A DNA stretch of 30,049 nt from Candidatus Schekmanbacteria bacterium RIFCSPLOWO2_02_FULL_38_14 (GCA_001790855.1 MGDH01000024.1:1-30049), one strand, 5' to 3'; shown: positions 14,367-22,791, counted from the stretch's first letter. A program made the numbers and translations. The notes: generated by a model from the sequence alone, not told the origin.

Positions 14367-14846
14367 ATGACAAAAAAACTTAAAATAATTAAAGACCCTC
14401 AAAAGCTTTACAACTATGCCTGTTACTGGTTGAACCAATATCCCTGCTCGGCTATAAAACTGAAAGAAAGGTTGTTAAAAAAATGCTGCAGCGAGGAAAC
14501 TATTAACGAAGTGATTTTTCGTTTAAAAGAGCTTAATTATTTGAATGACAAAAAATTGGCTTTAAACATCATCTCCACATATCTTAAAAAAGGCTATGGC
14601 AAAAATCGAATTAACAGAAAACTTTATGAGAAGAAAATATTTGATAAGGAAATATTAGAATCAGCGTGGAAAGAATTCAACTCTGGGGAGGAAAAAGAGA
14701 AGATTTCAGAGGTTATTGAAAAGAGGGCAGGTCGTTATGATTTAAACGAAGCGAAAGGTAAAAAGGCATTAATTGGATACCTGCTTCAGAGGGGGTTTGA
14801 ATATGATGATATAATGGAAGCTTTAAGGGGAAAAAAGTTATTATAA
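14367..14846 (+). CDS. recX: Regulatory protein RecX
   Basis: RecX binds RecA filaments and usually limits their growth. The 159 residues contain the expected three-helix repeats: YNYACYWLNQYPCSAIKLKERLLKK, then VIFRLKELNYLNDKKLALNIISTYL.KKGYGKNRINRKL, then a diverged third repeat with KKALIGYLLQRGFEYDDIMEAL. Length is typical. The ATG has no strong Shine-Dalgarno. recA does not adjoin, whereas in many bacteria it does. The gene is divergent from the PEP-CTERM operon, so the 385-base gap between them serves both, and it is followed by a bidirectional terminator. Confidence 0.88.
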   Translation: MTKKLKIIKDPQKLYNYACYWLNQYPCSAIKLKERLLKKCCSEETINEVIFRLKELNYLNDKKLALNIISTYLKKGYGKNRINRKLYEKKIFDKEILESAWKEFNSGEEKEKISEVIEKRAGRYDLNEAKGKKALIGYLLQRGFEYDDIMEALRGKKLL

Positions 14847-14890
14847 CTAAAAATATAGAAAATTTCTATGTTTTTAGAAACAGAATAAAA

Positions 14891-14921
14891 AAAAAGAGCA
14901 GGTTTTTAACCTGCTCTTTTT
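14891..14921. terminator. Bidirectional intrinsic terminator between recX and RRM gene 2
   Basis: A 14-bp perfect stem (AAAAAGAGCAGGTT with its complement, arms 14891-14904 and 14908-14921) encloses TTT. A-run and T-run flanks mean it can end transcripts from both convergent genes. Confidence 0.9.
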
Positions 14922-14953
14922 GAATTTGCAGTTATACAGCTTAACTTATTAAC

Positions 14954-15256
14954 TTACCATCTGCTGTTTCTGTTATTTCTTCCGCCCCCGTCATTGCGTT
15001 CTCTGCTCTCCATAGGACGCGCCTCATTAACTACAATTTTTCTACCATTAAGCTCAGTTCCGTTAAGAGCTGCGGTAGCTTTCTGAGCATCTTCATCAGA
15101 CTTCATCTCCACAAAGCCAAATCCCTTTGACTGGCCTGTGTATTTGTCAGAAATTACCTTTCCTGACTCAACAGCACCATGCTGAGAAAAAAGTTCTACT
15201 AATTGTCCCTCACTCAATGAATAAGGAAGACTGCCCACATACAATTTTTTACCCAT
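14954..15256 (-). CDS. RRM-domain RNA-binding protein (2)
   Basis: A 100-residue paralogue of the protein at 4986-5327. RNP2 (KLYVGSLPY) and RNP1 (KGFGFVEM) are unchanged. RRM differences include Phe14 to Leu, Tyr26 to His, and NETQIEGRK to NGTELNGRK. The tail is shorter and more polar (RERNDGGGRNNRNSRW) than the long glycine run of protein 1. As an RNA chaperone it should bind single-stranded RNA. It keeps the same promoter layout and leader as its twin but in the opposite orientation, about 10 kb away. Two paralogues with one shared leader suggest common control, perhaps cross-regulation. Confidence 0.94.
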   Translation of the reverse strand: MGKKLYVGSLPYSLSEGQLVELFSQHGAVESGKVISDKYTGQSKGFGFVEMKSDEDAQKATAALNGTELNGRKIVVNEARPMESRERNDGGGRNNRNSRW

Positions 15257-15439
15257 ATAACCTCCAAAAGTTAGGGTTTTCTTGAGACTCAGATTAATTC
15301 AATGGGATTAAAGTGGTGAAGATACTCTGGTAAGGATAAATCTTTCCAAGCTTTCCGATTAAAATCCGATTCACAAGCAATTCAAATCCGGGTCTTTTAA
15401 TTAAATTCTTACTTGCCACCAGACCCAAAGGTAACAAGA
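15257..15439 (-). ncRNA. Conserved mRNA leader of RRM gene 2 (candidate cis-regulatory RNA)
   Basis: Counterpart of the leader at 4802-4985. The conserved block (15257-15426 on the minus strand) is again 170 nt and keeps the GGGTCT/AGACCC stem (15421-15426 with 15390-15395), the CCGGATT...AATCGG pairing, CAGAGTATCTTC and CTGAGTCTCAAG. Differences cluster between these blocks, which is what a structured RNA would show. It ends in TTGGAGGTTAT before the ATG. Confidence 0.65.
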
Positions 15440-15445
15440 TATTTA

Positions 15446-15474
15446 CTTATAGCCAAATCAATTAGTTTTGTCAA
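15446..15474 (-). promoter_or_regulatory. Sigma-70 promoter of RRM gene 2
   Basis: On the minus strand TTGACA (15474-15469), a 17-base spacer and TATAAG (15451-15446) give a near-consensus promoter. The layout relative to the leader matches that at 4767-4795. Confidence 0.75.
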
Positions 15475-15512
15475 GGAAATTAAAATAAATTTGTCTTTGA
15501 GAGATAATAAAT

Positions 15513-16388
15513 TTAAATTATTAATTTTTTATTCTTCAGAATTTCTAATGGTGAAACAAGGTGTTTTTTTAGGCCTAATTCTTTGACACCCGATCCAAAA
15601 GCCAATCCAAGAAGCTGGGAAAAATAAAAGACTGGCAGGTCATATCTTGCATTATATTTTTCAAAAATATCATTCTGCCTTGTATCAAGGTTTGCATGGC
15701 ACAGAGGGCAGGCAACTGATATTGCTTCTGCGCCTACATCTTTAGCATTTTGAAGAATGAGATTTGTAAGCCTTAGCACAGACTCAGTCCTTGCAAGGGC
15801 AAAGCTTGCGCCACAACAGTCAGTCTTGTAAGACCAGTCTAAAACATTTGCACCACAGGCTTTTAAAATCTCGTCCATGCTCTCAGGATATTCGCAATTA
15901 TCAAATGCCATAACCTTTGGAGGTCTTGTGACAAGGCAGCCATAATAACAAACAACCTTTAAACCATTTAATGATTTTCTGACCAGAGAGTTGATTTTTT
16001 CAAGCCCGACATCATTTATAAGTATATCAAGGGGATGCCTTACCCTTACTTTCCCTCCGTATGAGTAATCAATTACTTTTTTGACTTGTTCCTCCAAAAC
16101 CTTGTCATGCTCAATCTCATAGACAGCAGTCTTTAAGCTCTGAAAACAGGCAGCGCACGGCACAGCAACTTCTGAAAAATTTCCTTTCTCAACAAGAGAA
16201 AGATTTTTAATCGGGAGTGCTGCTGATAAAACCTTTGAAGTCGCATGTGCAGGCGTTGTTCCGCAACAGATCCAATCAGGAACTTCAAAAAGTTCCAAAT
16301 TTAACTTTTTAAAAACAACTTTTACTGACGCATCATATTCTGATGCTGTCGAATGAAGAGAACACCCCGGGTAGTATGCATAGGTCAT
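15513..16388 (-). CDS. Heterodisulfide reductase-like subunit B (HdrB1)
   Basis: HdrB carries the disulfide-reducing site: two CCG domains binding unusual non-cubane [4Fe-4S] clusters. Both motifs are complete in these 291 residues. The first is Cys9-X31-Cys41Cys42-X35-Cys78-X2-Cys81; the second is Cys151-X39-Cys191Cys192-X34-Cys227-X2-Cys230. It is the last gene of the operon and overlaps hdrC1 by four bases (ATGA), so the two are coupled. In a bacterium without coenzymes M and B the substrate is unknown; it may be another thiol or disulfide. Cytoplasmic, partner of HdrC1 and probably HdrA1. Confidence 0.93.
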   Translation of the reverse strand: MTYAYYPGCSLHSTASEYDASVKVVFKKLNLELFEVPDWICCGTTPAHATSKVLSAALPIKNLSLVEKGNFSEVAVPCAACFQSLKTAVYEIEHDKVLEEQVKKVIDYSYGGKVRVRHPLDILINDVGLEKINSLVRKSLNGLKVVCYYGCLVTRPPKVMAFDNCEYPESMDEILKACGANVLDWSYKTDCCGASFALARTESVLRLTNLILQNAKDVGAEAISVACPLCHANLDTRQNDIFEKYNARYDLPVFYFSQLLGLAFGSGVKELGLKKHLVSPLEILKNKKLII

Positions 16389-16945
16389 AGTTTTTTACCT
16401 TCAATCTCCAATGCCTTTTCAAAAATTTTTTTCACTTCCTTGGCGCTCCTTGTTCTCTCGGGCAGTATTTTAAATTTGCCTTTTAATCCCATCCTATAGC
16501 CAAGCCTTAAATCCTTAAAATACTCACCTGTTGCAAGTTTCAGCGATGTAATCATTCCGACCTCATACATTCTTCCAAATCTTCTTATGTTTTTTAATGC
16601 AATTCTGTAAAAAAGTGGTATCTCTTTAACTTCATCAGGCACTACTATTCCTTCTTTTATTGCAAGGTGCCGGACACTATCCATCAGTTTTGCTATATCA
16701 ACACCCTGAGGACATCGCGTTGTGCAGGTTTCACAGGAAGCGCATACCCATATAGTTTTGCTGTTTATGACCTTATCTTTCAGTCCAAGGCGAATTGCGT
16801 GGACAATCTGGGTCGGAGAATAATCCATCTCCTCAGCCATGGGGCATCCGGCAGTGCATTTTGTGCATTGATAGCAGAGATTTACATTCTGAACTGATTC
16901 TTTTTCTATCTCTTTTCTAAACACTGAATCCGGATTAATTTTCAT
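16385..16945 (-). CDS. Heterodisulfide reductase-like subunit C (HdrC1)
   Basis: HdrC is the electron wire between the HdrA flavoprotein and HdrB. The 186-residue protein has two CxxCxxCxxxCP ferredoxin motifs: Cys24/27/30/34 (CYQCTKCTAGCP) and Cys68/71/74/78 (CASCETCTTRCP). A C-terminal helical extension follows that is longer than in HdrC2. No membrane segment is present, so it is soluble and unlike DsrM/HdrE-coupled forms. It overlaps hdrB1 by four bases and lies 147 bases after mvhD1. Confidence 0.92.
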   Translation of the reverse strand: MKINPDSVFRKEIEKESVQNVNLCYQCTKCTAGCPMAEEMDYSPTQIVHAIRLGLKDKVINSKTIWVCASCETCTTRCPQGVDIAKLMDSVRHLAIKEGIVVPDEVKEIPLFYRIALKNIRRFGRMYEVGMITSLKLATGEYFKDLRLGYRMGLKGKFKILPERTRSAKEVKKIFEKALEIEGKKL

Positions 16946-16962
16946 ACAAAAATCTTAGTTTT

Positions 16963-16985
16963 GACAGGCGGGACGCCTATCCTGC
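16963..16985. repeat. GGCGGGAC-type short repeat between hdrC1 and mvhD1
   Basis: GACAGGCGGGACGCC followed by TATCCTGC is related to the hairpin repeat at 22206-22230 (GATAGGCGGGACATTCC). It lies in the 16946-17092 gap, which otherwise holds only a small GCAGACC hairpin near 17040. Confidence 0.45.
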
Positions 16986-17092
16986 TATTGAACAATTACA
17001 TTCTAAAAAGCCTTTATATGGCTGTCCGTTTTTTTTGGCAGACCAAGGGGTCTGCTGCTACAATTTGGGCAGAGCTATGCACTGTTTTCTGT

Positions 17093-17560
17093 CTATTGTA
17101 TCCTGTATTCTGCATTCTTTTTCCTGATTGGATTCATCCCTAACTTCCTTGCCCTTTCAGTCATCTCAGATGCAGCCTCGGCAAAAGCTGTACCCATTGA
17201 GGAAGACATATTGAACATCTCCAACCTTTCTCCACCAATTCCTATCTCATCAAGAAATTTTTTCAGGCTTAAAATTCTTTTTTTTGCCCTCATATTACCC
17301 TCAAGATAGTGGCAGTTTCCTTCAAGACATCCTGCCACAAAAACTGCATCAGCGCCTTTTTCAAAAGCCTTTAAAATATAGATTACATCAACCTTTCCTG
17401 TACACGGAATTCTTATTATTTTAACATTTGCTGGGTATTGCAGCCTCATTGAACCTGCTAAATCTGCAGCAGCAAAAGCACAGAAGTAACAGCAAAATGC
17501 CAAAACCTCAGGCTCGAAATACTCATTTGTTTCAACTTTTTCTTTATCTGCCTGTTCCAT
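17093..17560 (-). CDS. MvhD-like [2Fe-2S] electron-transfer subunit (MvhD1)
   Basis: MvhD passes electrons from a hydrogenase or other donor to HdrA through a [2Fe-2S] cluster. The usual cysteines are present: LAFCCYFCAFAAADLAG (Cys23, 24, 27 from the chosen start), IPCTGKVD (Cys53), and AGCLEGNCHYLEGN (Cys78, 83). I chose the ATG at 17560 (MEQADKEK), giving 155 residues. The longer frame from 17617 adds MKFELLIGFDNIDL, which is encoded by an AAATTCAAA-type repeat and is probably not native. No hydrogenase or formate dehydrogenase adjoins, so the donor is likely the GltD-like domain of HdrA1 just upstream. Confidence 0.9.
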   Translation of the reverse strand: MEQADKEKVETNEYFEPEVLAFCCYFCAFAAADLAGSMRLQYPANVKIIRIPCTGKVDVIYILKAFEKGADAVFVAGCLEGNCHYLEGNMRAKKRILSLKKFLDEIGIGGERLEMFNMSSSMGTAFAEAASEMTERARKLGMNPIRKKNAEYRIQ

Positions 17561-17589
17561 ATTATTTTCTTGCCGCAAATCGATATTGT

Positions 17590-17720
17590 CAAAACCAATC
17601 AAAAGTTCAAATTTCAAAATCCAAATGTCAAATGAATGTCAAAATCTAAATACCAAATTTTCTTATCCATTTGAACTTGGGATTTCATTTGAACTTTGAG
17701 CTTTGGCATTTGAAATTAAA
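17590..17720. repeat. AAATTCAAA-type inverted low-complexity repeat
   Basis: AAGTTCAAATTTCAAAATCC on one side and CATTTGAACTTTGAGCTTTG on the other form a loose inverted repeat. The same words recur at 26077-26187. It occupies the gap between mvhD1 and hdrA1 and runs into the 3' end of hdrA1, where it encodes the tail SNAKAQSSNEIPSSNG. Confidence 0.7.
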
Positions 17721-20700
17721 CCATTCTCCTCCTCAACCTCAAAACTCTCAACCTTTGCCACTACCTGTTCATCAGTATAATGGAGAAGCTGAATGGCTTT
17801 GTTCGGACACTCTGAAGCACATATACCACACCCCTGGCACTGAGCGACCTCAATGTGTGCTGCCCTGTCAAGAATTCTTGGAACGTGATAGGGGCAAGTT
17901 CTCACACATGTAAGACAAGTTGCACACAGGTCATCATTTACAACTGCAACTGAACCGCCAACGCTTAATTCATTCTTTGACAAGATAGTGTTTGCCCTTG
18001 ATGCAACAGCTTCAGCTTGTGCAATGCTTTCCTCAATAAACTTAGGATATTGTGAAATACCGCAAAGGAATATCCCTTCAGAAGCAAAATCAACAGGCCT
18101 GAGCTTCATATGCGCCTCAAGGAAAAAATTCTCTTTTGTCAAAGGAACTTTTAAAAGCGGTGCAAGTTTTTCGTTGTCAGGATGAGGAATTGTTGCCATG
18201 CTTAAAACCAAAATCTCAGAATTCAACTCAATCTCCTCCCTCATTACCGGATCAAACACCTTAACGCTAAACGCCGAATGCTTAACACTATCAACAACCG
18301 GTGGCTTCTCCTTCTCATACCTTATAAACAGAATTCCCTTTTCCCTTGCCTTGGTATAATAGCCCTCTTTAAACCCGTAAGTTCTTATATCGCGGTAAAG
18401 TATGGTAATTCTTGCATCAGGATTAATCTCTTTTATCTTTAAAGCATTCTTTATTGCTTCTGTGCAGCATACCCTGCTGCAATAGGGTCTCTCTTTATTC
18501 CTTGAACCAACGCACTGTATCATTACTATTTCTTTTGCATTCTTTATTTTATCATCACTGCTGTACAGTTTATTCTCAAGTTCTAACTGTGTAATTACTC
18601 TTTCATCTTTTCCGTATTCAAACTCGCTTCCCTTGTATTCCGCTCCTCCTGTTGCAACTACAACAACACCGCAATCAATATCTTTTTCTCCACCGTTGCC
18701 ATAGGAATTAATTTTCGCTTTAAAATTCCCAATAAAGCCTGAAAAGGATTCAACCTGAGAGTTCAGGAAAATGCTGATGTTTTTATTGCCCTCTGCTTTT
18801 TTAATCAATTCGCCCAGAAACTTTTCCGGGTTTTCTCCCTCTACCGTATATTTAATATTCTTTAGATTTCCTCCAAGCTCTCCTTCCTTTTCTACAAGGG
18901 TAACCTTAAACCCCTGGTTTGCCAGACTCATTGATGTAACCATTCCCGAAACTCCGCCTCCTATAACAAGCGCCTCCTTTTTCAACTCAAGAGATAATTT
19001 ATAGAGGGGATTTATAAACCTTGCACGGCTAACAGCCATTTTGGCAAGGGATTTAGCTTTTTTCAAAGCCTTATCAGTCTCATGCATATGGACCCATGCA
19101 CACTGGTCCCTTATATTAGCCATTTCAAAAAGGAATGGATTTAAGCCTGCCTCTTTTAAAACCTCCTGAAAAAGAGGCTCATGGGTTCTTGGTGTACAGG
19201 AGGTCACTACAACCCTATTCAGGTTCTCTTCTTTAATCTTTTGCTTTATCCTCTCAATCGTATCTGCACCGCAGGTATAAAGGTTTTCTTCGGCATAGAC
19301 TACAGACGGAAGTTTTTTAACATAGTCAACAACACTCGGAACATCTATTACTCCTCCAATATTTGTTCCGCAACGGCAGACAAAAACTCCTATCCTTGGC
19401 TCTTCTTTTGACACATCTGTTTCAGGAGGATATTCTTTTGCCTTTACTAAAGTATTTCTTTCTTCTGCTAAAAGCTCTATTGATTTGGATGCTGCACCTG
19501 AAGCCTGGATAACGGTTTCAGGAATATCCTTTGGTTCTAAAAAGGGTCCGCAGGCATAAATACCCTTGCGGTTCGTTTCAAGAGGCTGCCATTTGCTGCT
19601 GCCGCAAAAATTAAATTTATCAAGCTCAATCCCAAACTTATCAGACAGCTCCTTCACATCTTTTCTTGGAACAATTCCGCAGGAAAGGATTACCAAATCA
19701 AACTCTTTATTTAAAATCTTTCCTGTCTCCTCCTGGTACTGAACCCCAAGGTTTTTTGTTGCCGGAATCTCTTTGACTGATGAAGGCCTGCACCTTGTAT
19801 AGATTACGCCGTTTTTTTCAGCCCTTTCACAGTAATCATCAAATCCCTTTCCATGAGCCCTGAGGTCAATAAAAAATATCTGGCATTCTACATCAGGAAT
19901 ATGTTCCTTAACAAGAATTGCCTGCTTGGTCGCATACATACAGCATACTGAAGAGCAGTAGTCCCTTTCAGAATCTCTTGAGCCTACGCACTGTATCCAC
20001 GCAATCCTCTTTGGTTCCTGCTTATCAGAGGGTCTCACTATTTTACCCAGATAAGGACCGCTGGCACTCAAAATCCTCTCAAACTCAAGGCTTGATAAAA
20101 CATTTGGGAAACGGTTGTGACCAAACTCACCCTTGAGGTCAGGGTCAAAAAGATCAAAGCCCGGAGCAAGAATTACTGACCCTACCTGCAGGTCAATGAC
20201 CCTGTCAAAATCCTGCTCGTGGCTAATTGCCTTTGGCTCGCAGGCTGCTTCGCAAAGCCTGCAGTCAGAGCATATTGAGCAGTTTAAACACCTTAATGCC
20301 TCTTCAAGAGCCTGTTCTTCAGTGTAGGCTTTTTCAATTTCTTTGAAATTGCCTATCCTCTCATTCACAGAAAGCTGGAGTGGCTTGGCTCTTTCTTTTT
20401 TTGGAATCCTTTTTTCAAGGTCAGGCTCGCCTATAGTTTTCTCCATTGCCTGAGAAATCTCAATTCCTCTGAAAGTATTATGAATTGCCAGAGCTGCTTT
20501 TTTCCCATCAGCAATTGCTTCAATTGCTGATGCCGGACCGCGCACAGCATCACCACCGGCAAAAATTCCCTTAATGCCTGTTTCCTGTGTCAAAGGATTG
20601 ACCTCAATGGTCCCCCTTCTGGATACATTTATTGCGCTGTTGCTATCAATAAATGAAAGGTCTGAAGCCTGCCCGATTGAAACAATGACTGTATCCGCTT

Positions 20701-22147
20701 CAATCAAAGATTCAGTTTCTGCAAAGAATGAGGGATTAAACCTTCTTTCCACATCAAATACTTCCTTGACTCTTAGTGTAACAAGCCCTTTAACCTTATT
20801 ATTCTCAACCACAATTTCTTTTGGTCCAACTGAACAGAAAAATTTTATCCCCTCTTCCTCTCCCTCTTCTGTCTCCCACGGATGAGCCGGCATTTCATCT
20901 CTTGATTCAAGGCAGGCTAAAGAAACATCTTTTGCGCCAAGCCTCAATGCTGTCCTTGCAACATCCATTGCTACATTTCCACCGCCAATAACCAGTACCT
21001 TCCTGCCTATTCTGGCTTCTTTGCCAAGTCTCACATCTCTTAAAAAATCCACACCCCACAGGACACCCTCTGCATCATTGCCAGGAATATTCAGCCTTTG
21101 AGCCTTTTGCGTGCCAACTGCAAGAAATACAGCCTGGTAATCCTTCCGTAAGTCATCTAAAGTAAAATCTCTGCCAAGCATTGAGTTAAGTTTTATCTCA
21201 ACCCCTGTCTTTTCTATATTTCCTATCTCCTCATCCAAAGATTTCTTTGGGACTCTGTACTCAGGTATTCCAACTGCAAGCATTCCTCCTCTTACAGGAA
21301 GGGTTTCAAATATTGTAACCCTATATCCCATTCCTCTTAAATAATAGGCGCATGAAAGACCAGCAGGTCCTGCTCCTATAACAGCAACCTTTTCCTTATA
21401 TTTTATCTCTGATGCCTGGGAAGGGACAAAATCCTCTGAGCCGTAAACCTTATCAACTAAAAATCTCCTTAGGGATCTTATTGAGATAGGAGAGTCAACT
21501 TTGCTCCGCCTGCATTCTGATTCACATGGGTGGTGGCACATACGGCTGCAAACTCCTGGCAGGGGATTATCTCTCATTATCATCTCAAGGGCTTCCCTGT
21601 ATTTTTTTTGAGCAATAAGGGCAATGTAGCCCTGAACGCTTATCCCTGCCGGACATGTAACTTTGCAGGCAGAAAATCCTTTTTTATCTATTACATAACC
21701 ATTGGGCACTGCTTGGGGATAACTTTTGTACACTGCATTTCTGTTCCCTATCCCCATATCAAATTCACTTCCAACCTCAACAGGACAAACCTTTTTGCAG
21801 TCACCGCAAGCCGTACACTTGGCAAGGTCAACAAAACTCTGCCTTTGCCTCAAAGTTATTTTGAAGTTTCCGGCTTCTCCGTCTACTCTTACTATATCTG
21901 AACTTGGAAGTATTTCGATATTAAGATGCCTTCCTGCGCCTACGAGGCGAGGAGATATTGTGCACATGGCGCAGTCATTTGTAGGAAAGGTTTTGTCAAG
22001 CTGGGCCATTCTTCCGCCAATGAACGGGCTCTTTTCCACAAGGTAGACCTTAAATCCTGAATCTGCAAGGTCAATGGCTGCCTGCATTCCCCCAATGCCT
22101 CCGCCAAGCACCATTACAGCGCCGATTTTGTTATCTTTCTCAGCCAT
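17663..22147 (-). CDS. HdrA-type multi-flavin protein fused with a GltD-like NAD(P)H module (HdrA1)
   Basis: A 1494-residue electron-bifurcation-type flavoprotein. Order: HdrA FAD loop VLGGGIGGMQAA (13-24) and ferredoxin CTACGDCKKVCP (111-122). Next is an inserted GltD-like module (about 155-615) with Cys161/165 and Cys200/204/208/212, FAD loop VIGAGPAGLSCA (about 256-267), NAD(P) loop VIGGGNVAMD and GIFAGGDAVRGPASA. The first HdrA half then resumes with CLNCSICSDCRLCEAACEP (620-637) and a cluster motif Cys720-X10-Cys731-X3-CysCys. A second HdrA half follows from about 917: VFVCRCGTNIGG, FAD loop VIGGGVSGM (1061-1069), CVGSRN...YCSRVCC, and two C-terminal ferredoxins (CATCLTCVRTCP, CQGCGICASECP). 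It should split electrons from NAD(P)H between ferredoxin and an HdrB disulfide site; this is inference from HdrA and NfnB-type chemistry. The last ~16 residues are repeat-derived. Confidence 0.93.
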   Translation of the reverse strand: MAEKDNKIGAVMVLGGGIGGMQAAIDLADSGFKVYLVEKSPFIGGRMAQLDKTFPTNDCAMCTISPRLVGAGRHLNIEILPSSDIVRVDGEAGNFKITLRQRQSFVDLAKCTACGDCKKVCPVEVGSEFDMGIGNRNAVYKSYPQAVPNGYVIDKKGFSACKVTCPAGISVQGYIALIAQKKYREALEMIMRDNPLPGVCSRMCHHPCESECRRSKVDSPISIRSLRRFLVDKVYGSEDFVPSQASEIKYKEKVAVIGAGPAGLSCAYYLRGMGYRVTIFETLPVRGGMLAVGIPEYRVPKKSLDEEIGNIEKTGVEIKLNSMLGRDFTLDDLRKDYQAVFLAVGTQKAQRLNIPGNDAEGVLWGVDFLRDVRLGKEARIGRKVLVIGGGNVAMDVARTALRLGAKDVSLACLESRDEMPAHPWETEEGEEEGIKFFCSVGPKEIVVENNKVKGLVTLRVKEVFDVERRFNPSFFAETESLIEADTVIVSIGQASDLSFIDSNSAINVSRRGTIEVNPLTQETGIKGIFAGGDAVRGPASAIEAIADGKKAALAIHNTFRGIEISQAMEKTIGEPDLEKRIPKKERAKPLQLSVNERIGNFKEIEKAYTEEQALEEALRCLNCSICSDCRLCEAACEPKAISHEQDFDRVIDLQVGSVILAPGFDLFDPDLKGEFGHNRFPNVLSSLEFERILSASGPYLGKIVRPSDKQEPKRIAWIQCVGSRDSERDYCSSVCCMYATKQAILVKEHIPDVECQIFFIDLRAHGKGFDDYCERAEKNGVIYTRCRPSSVKEIPATKNLGVQYQEETGKILNKEFDLVILSCGIVPRKDVKELSDKFGIELDKFNFCGSSKWQPLETNRKGIYACGPFLEPKDIPETVIQASGAASKSIELLAEERNTLVKAKEYPPETDVSKEEPRIGVFVCRCGTNIGGVIDVPSVVDYVKKLPSVVYAEENLYTCGADTIERIKQKIKEENLNRVVVTSCTPRTHEPLFQEVLKEAGLNPFLFEMANIRDQCAWVHMHETDKALKKAKSLAKMAVSRARFINPLYKLSLELKKEALVIGGGVSGMVTSMSLANQGFKVTLVEKEGELGGNLKNIKYTVEGENPEKFLGELIKKAEGNKNISIFLNSQVESFSGFIGNFKAKINSYGNGGEKDIDCGVVVVATGGAEYKGSEFEYGKDERVITQLELENKLYSSDDKIKNAKEIVMIQCVGSRNKERPYCSRVCCTEAIKNALKIKEINPDARITILYRDIRTYGFKEGYYTKAREKGILFIRYEKEKPPVVDSVKHSAFSVKVFDPVMREEIELNSEILVLSMATIPHPDNEKLAPLLKVPLTKENFFLEAHMKLRPVDFASEGIFLCGISQYPKFIEESIAQAEAVASRANTILSKNELSVGGSVAVVNDDLCATCLTCVRTCPYHVPRILDRAAHIEVAQCQGCGICASECPNKAIQLLHYTDEQVVAKVESFEVEEENGLISNAKAQSSNEIPSSNG

Positions 22148-22205
22148 AGTCTTTCAATAGAGTATTGGATAAATTAAAATTTAAAAATCAAATATAAAAA
22201 TTACT

Positions 22206-22230
22206 GATAGGCGGGACATTCCTGTCCCGC
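22206..22230. repeat. GCGGGACA hairpin repeat between hdrA1 and mvhD2
   Basis: GCGGGACA-TTCC-TGTCCCGC (22211-22230) is a perfect 8-bp stem followed on the plus strand by AA and eight T. It mimics a terminator, but for the plus strand, antisense to the operon. A diverged relative lies at 16963. Confidence 0.75.
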
Positions 22231-22303
22231 AATTTTTTTTATTTGATAAGGATTAAGTTTTTTCTTAATTCTTACTTACTACTTAATTCTTAATCCTGAA
22301 TTC

Positions 22304-22744
22304 TCATTTTACATTTTGATTTTTGAATTTTGAACTTCCCCCAATGGGTCCAAGCTCAACAACCTTATCATTCATTCTCCTTACTAAATTAACAAATCTG
22401 TGTCCAGTATTTGAGGCTAAATTATAAATTTCCACCCGTTCCTTTTCAATTCCAATCTCTTCCAGAAGATTTTTTATGTAATCTATGCGCTTTTTTGCCC
22501 TGATGTTTCCGTGCAGATATTTGCAGTTGTCCTCATAGCAGGCAAGGACAAGCACACCATCAGCGCCTTTTTCAAATGCCTTCAGGATATGGTACACATC
22601 AACCTTCCCGCTGCAGGGCACCCTTATAATATTGATTCCTTCAGGATAAGGAATTTTCATCTTCCCTGCTAAATCCGCAGCTTCATAGGCTGAGTGATTA
22701 CAGCAAAATGTTATGATTTTTGGATTAAAACTTTTTTTATCCAT
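22304..22744 (-). CDS. MvhD-like electron-transfer subunit, cysteine-poor variant (MvhD2)
   Basis: A 146-residue paralogue of MvhD1 with matching AADLAGKM, IRVPCSGKVDVYHILKAFEKGADGVLVLAC and NCKYLHGNIRAKKR. The N-terminal motif reads FCCNHSAYEAADLAG, where MvhD1 has FCCYFCAFAAADLAG. The third cysteine of the CCxxC group is therefore Ser, which may weaken or change the [2Fe-2S] site. ATG 22744 is preferred over TTG 22747. The tail SSKFKNQNVK is encoded by AAATTC-type repeat sequence. It follows hdrA2 just as mvhD1 follows hdrA1, so it belongs to the second Hdr set. Confidence 0.88.
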   Translation of the reverse strand: MDKKSFNPKIITFCCNHSAYEAADLAGKMKIPYPEGINIIRVPCSGKVDVYHILKAFEKGADGVLVLACYEDNCKYLHGNIRAKKRIDYIKNLLEEIGIEKERVEIYNLASNTGHRFVNLVRRMNDKVVELGPIGGSSKFKNQNVK

Positions 22745-22791
22745 CAAAAAATCTTATCCATTATCAGTTTACTGAAAAAGTCTCTGTGACC

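Noticed and set aside
17039-17056. GCAGACC-AAGG-GGTCTGC hairpin as a terminator after mvhD1
   Set aside because: The T-run precedes it on the plus strand, so it follows the stem on neither strand.
18771-21901. Several plus-strand open frames of 60-120 codons opposite hdrA1
   Set aside because: They are shadows of a strongly conserved minus-strand gene and have no recognisable domains.
22211-22240. Hairpin plus eight T looking like an intrinsic terminator
   Set aside because: The T-run follows the stem only on the plus strand, while all surrounding genes are on the minus strand; the stem belongs to a dispersed repeat.
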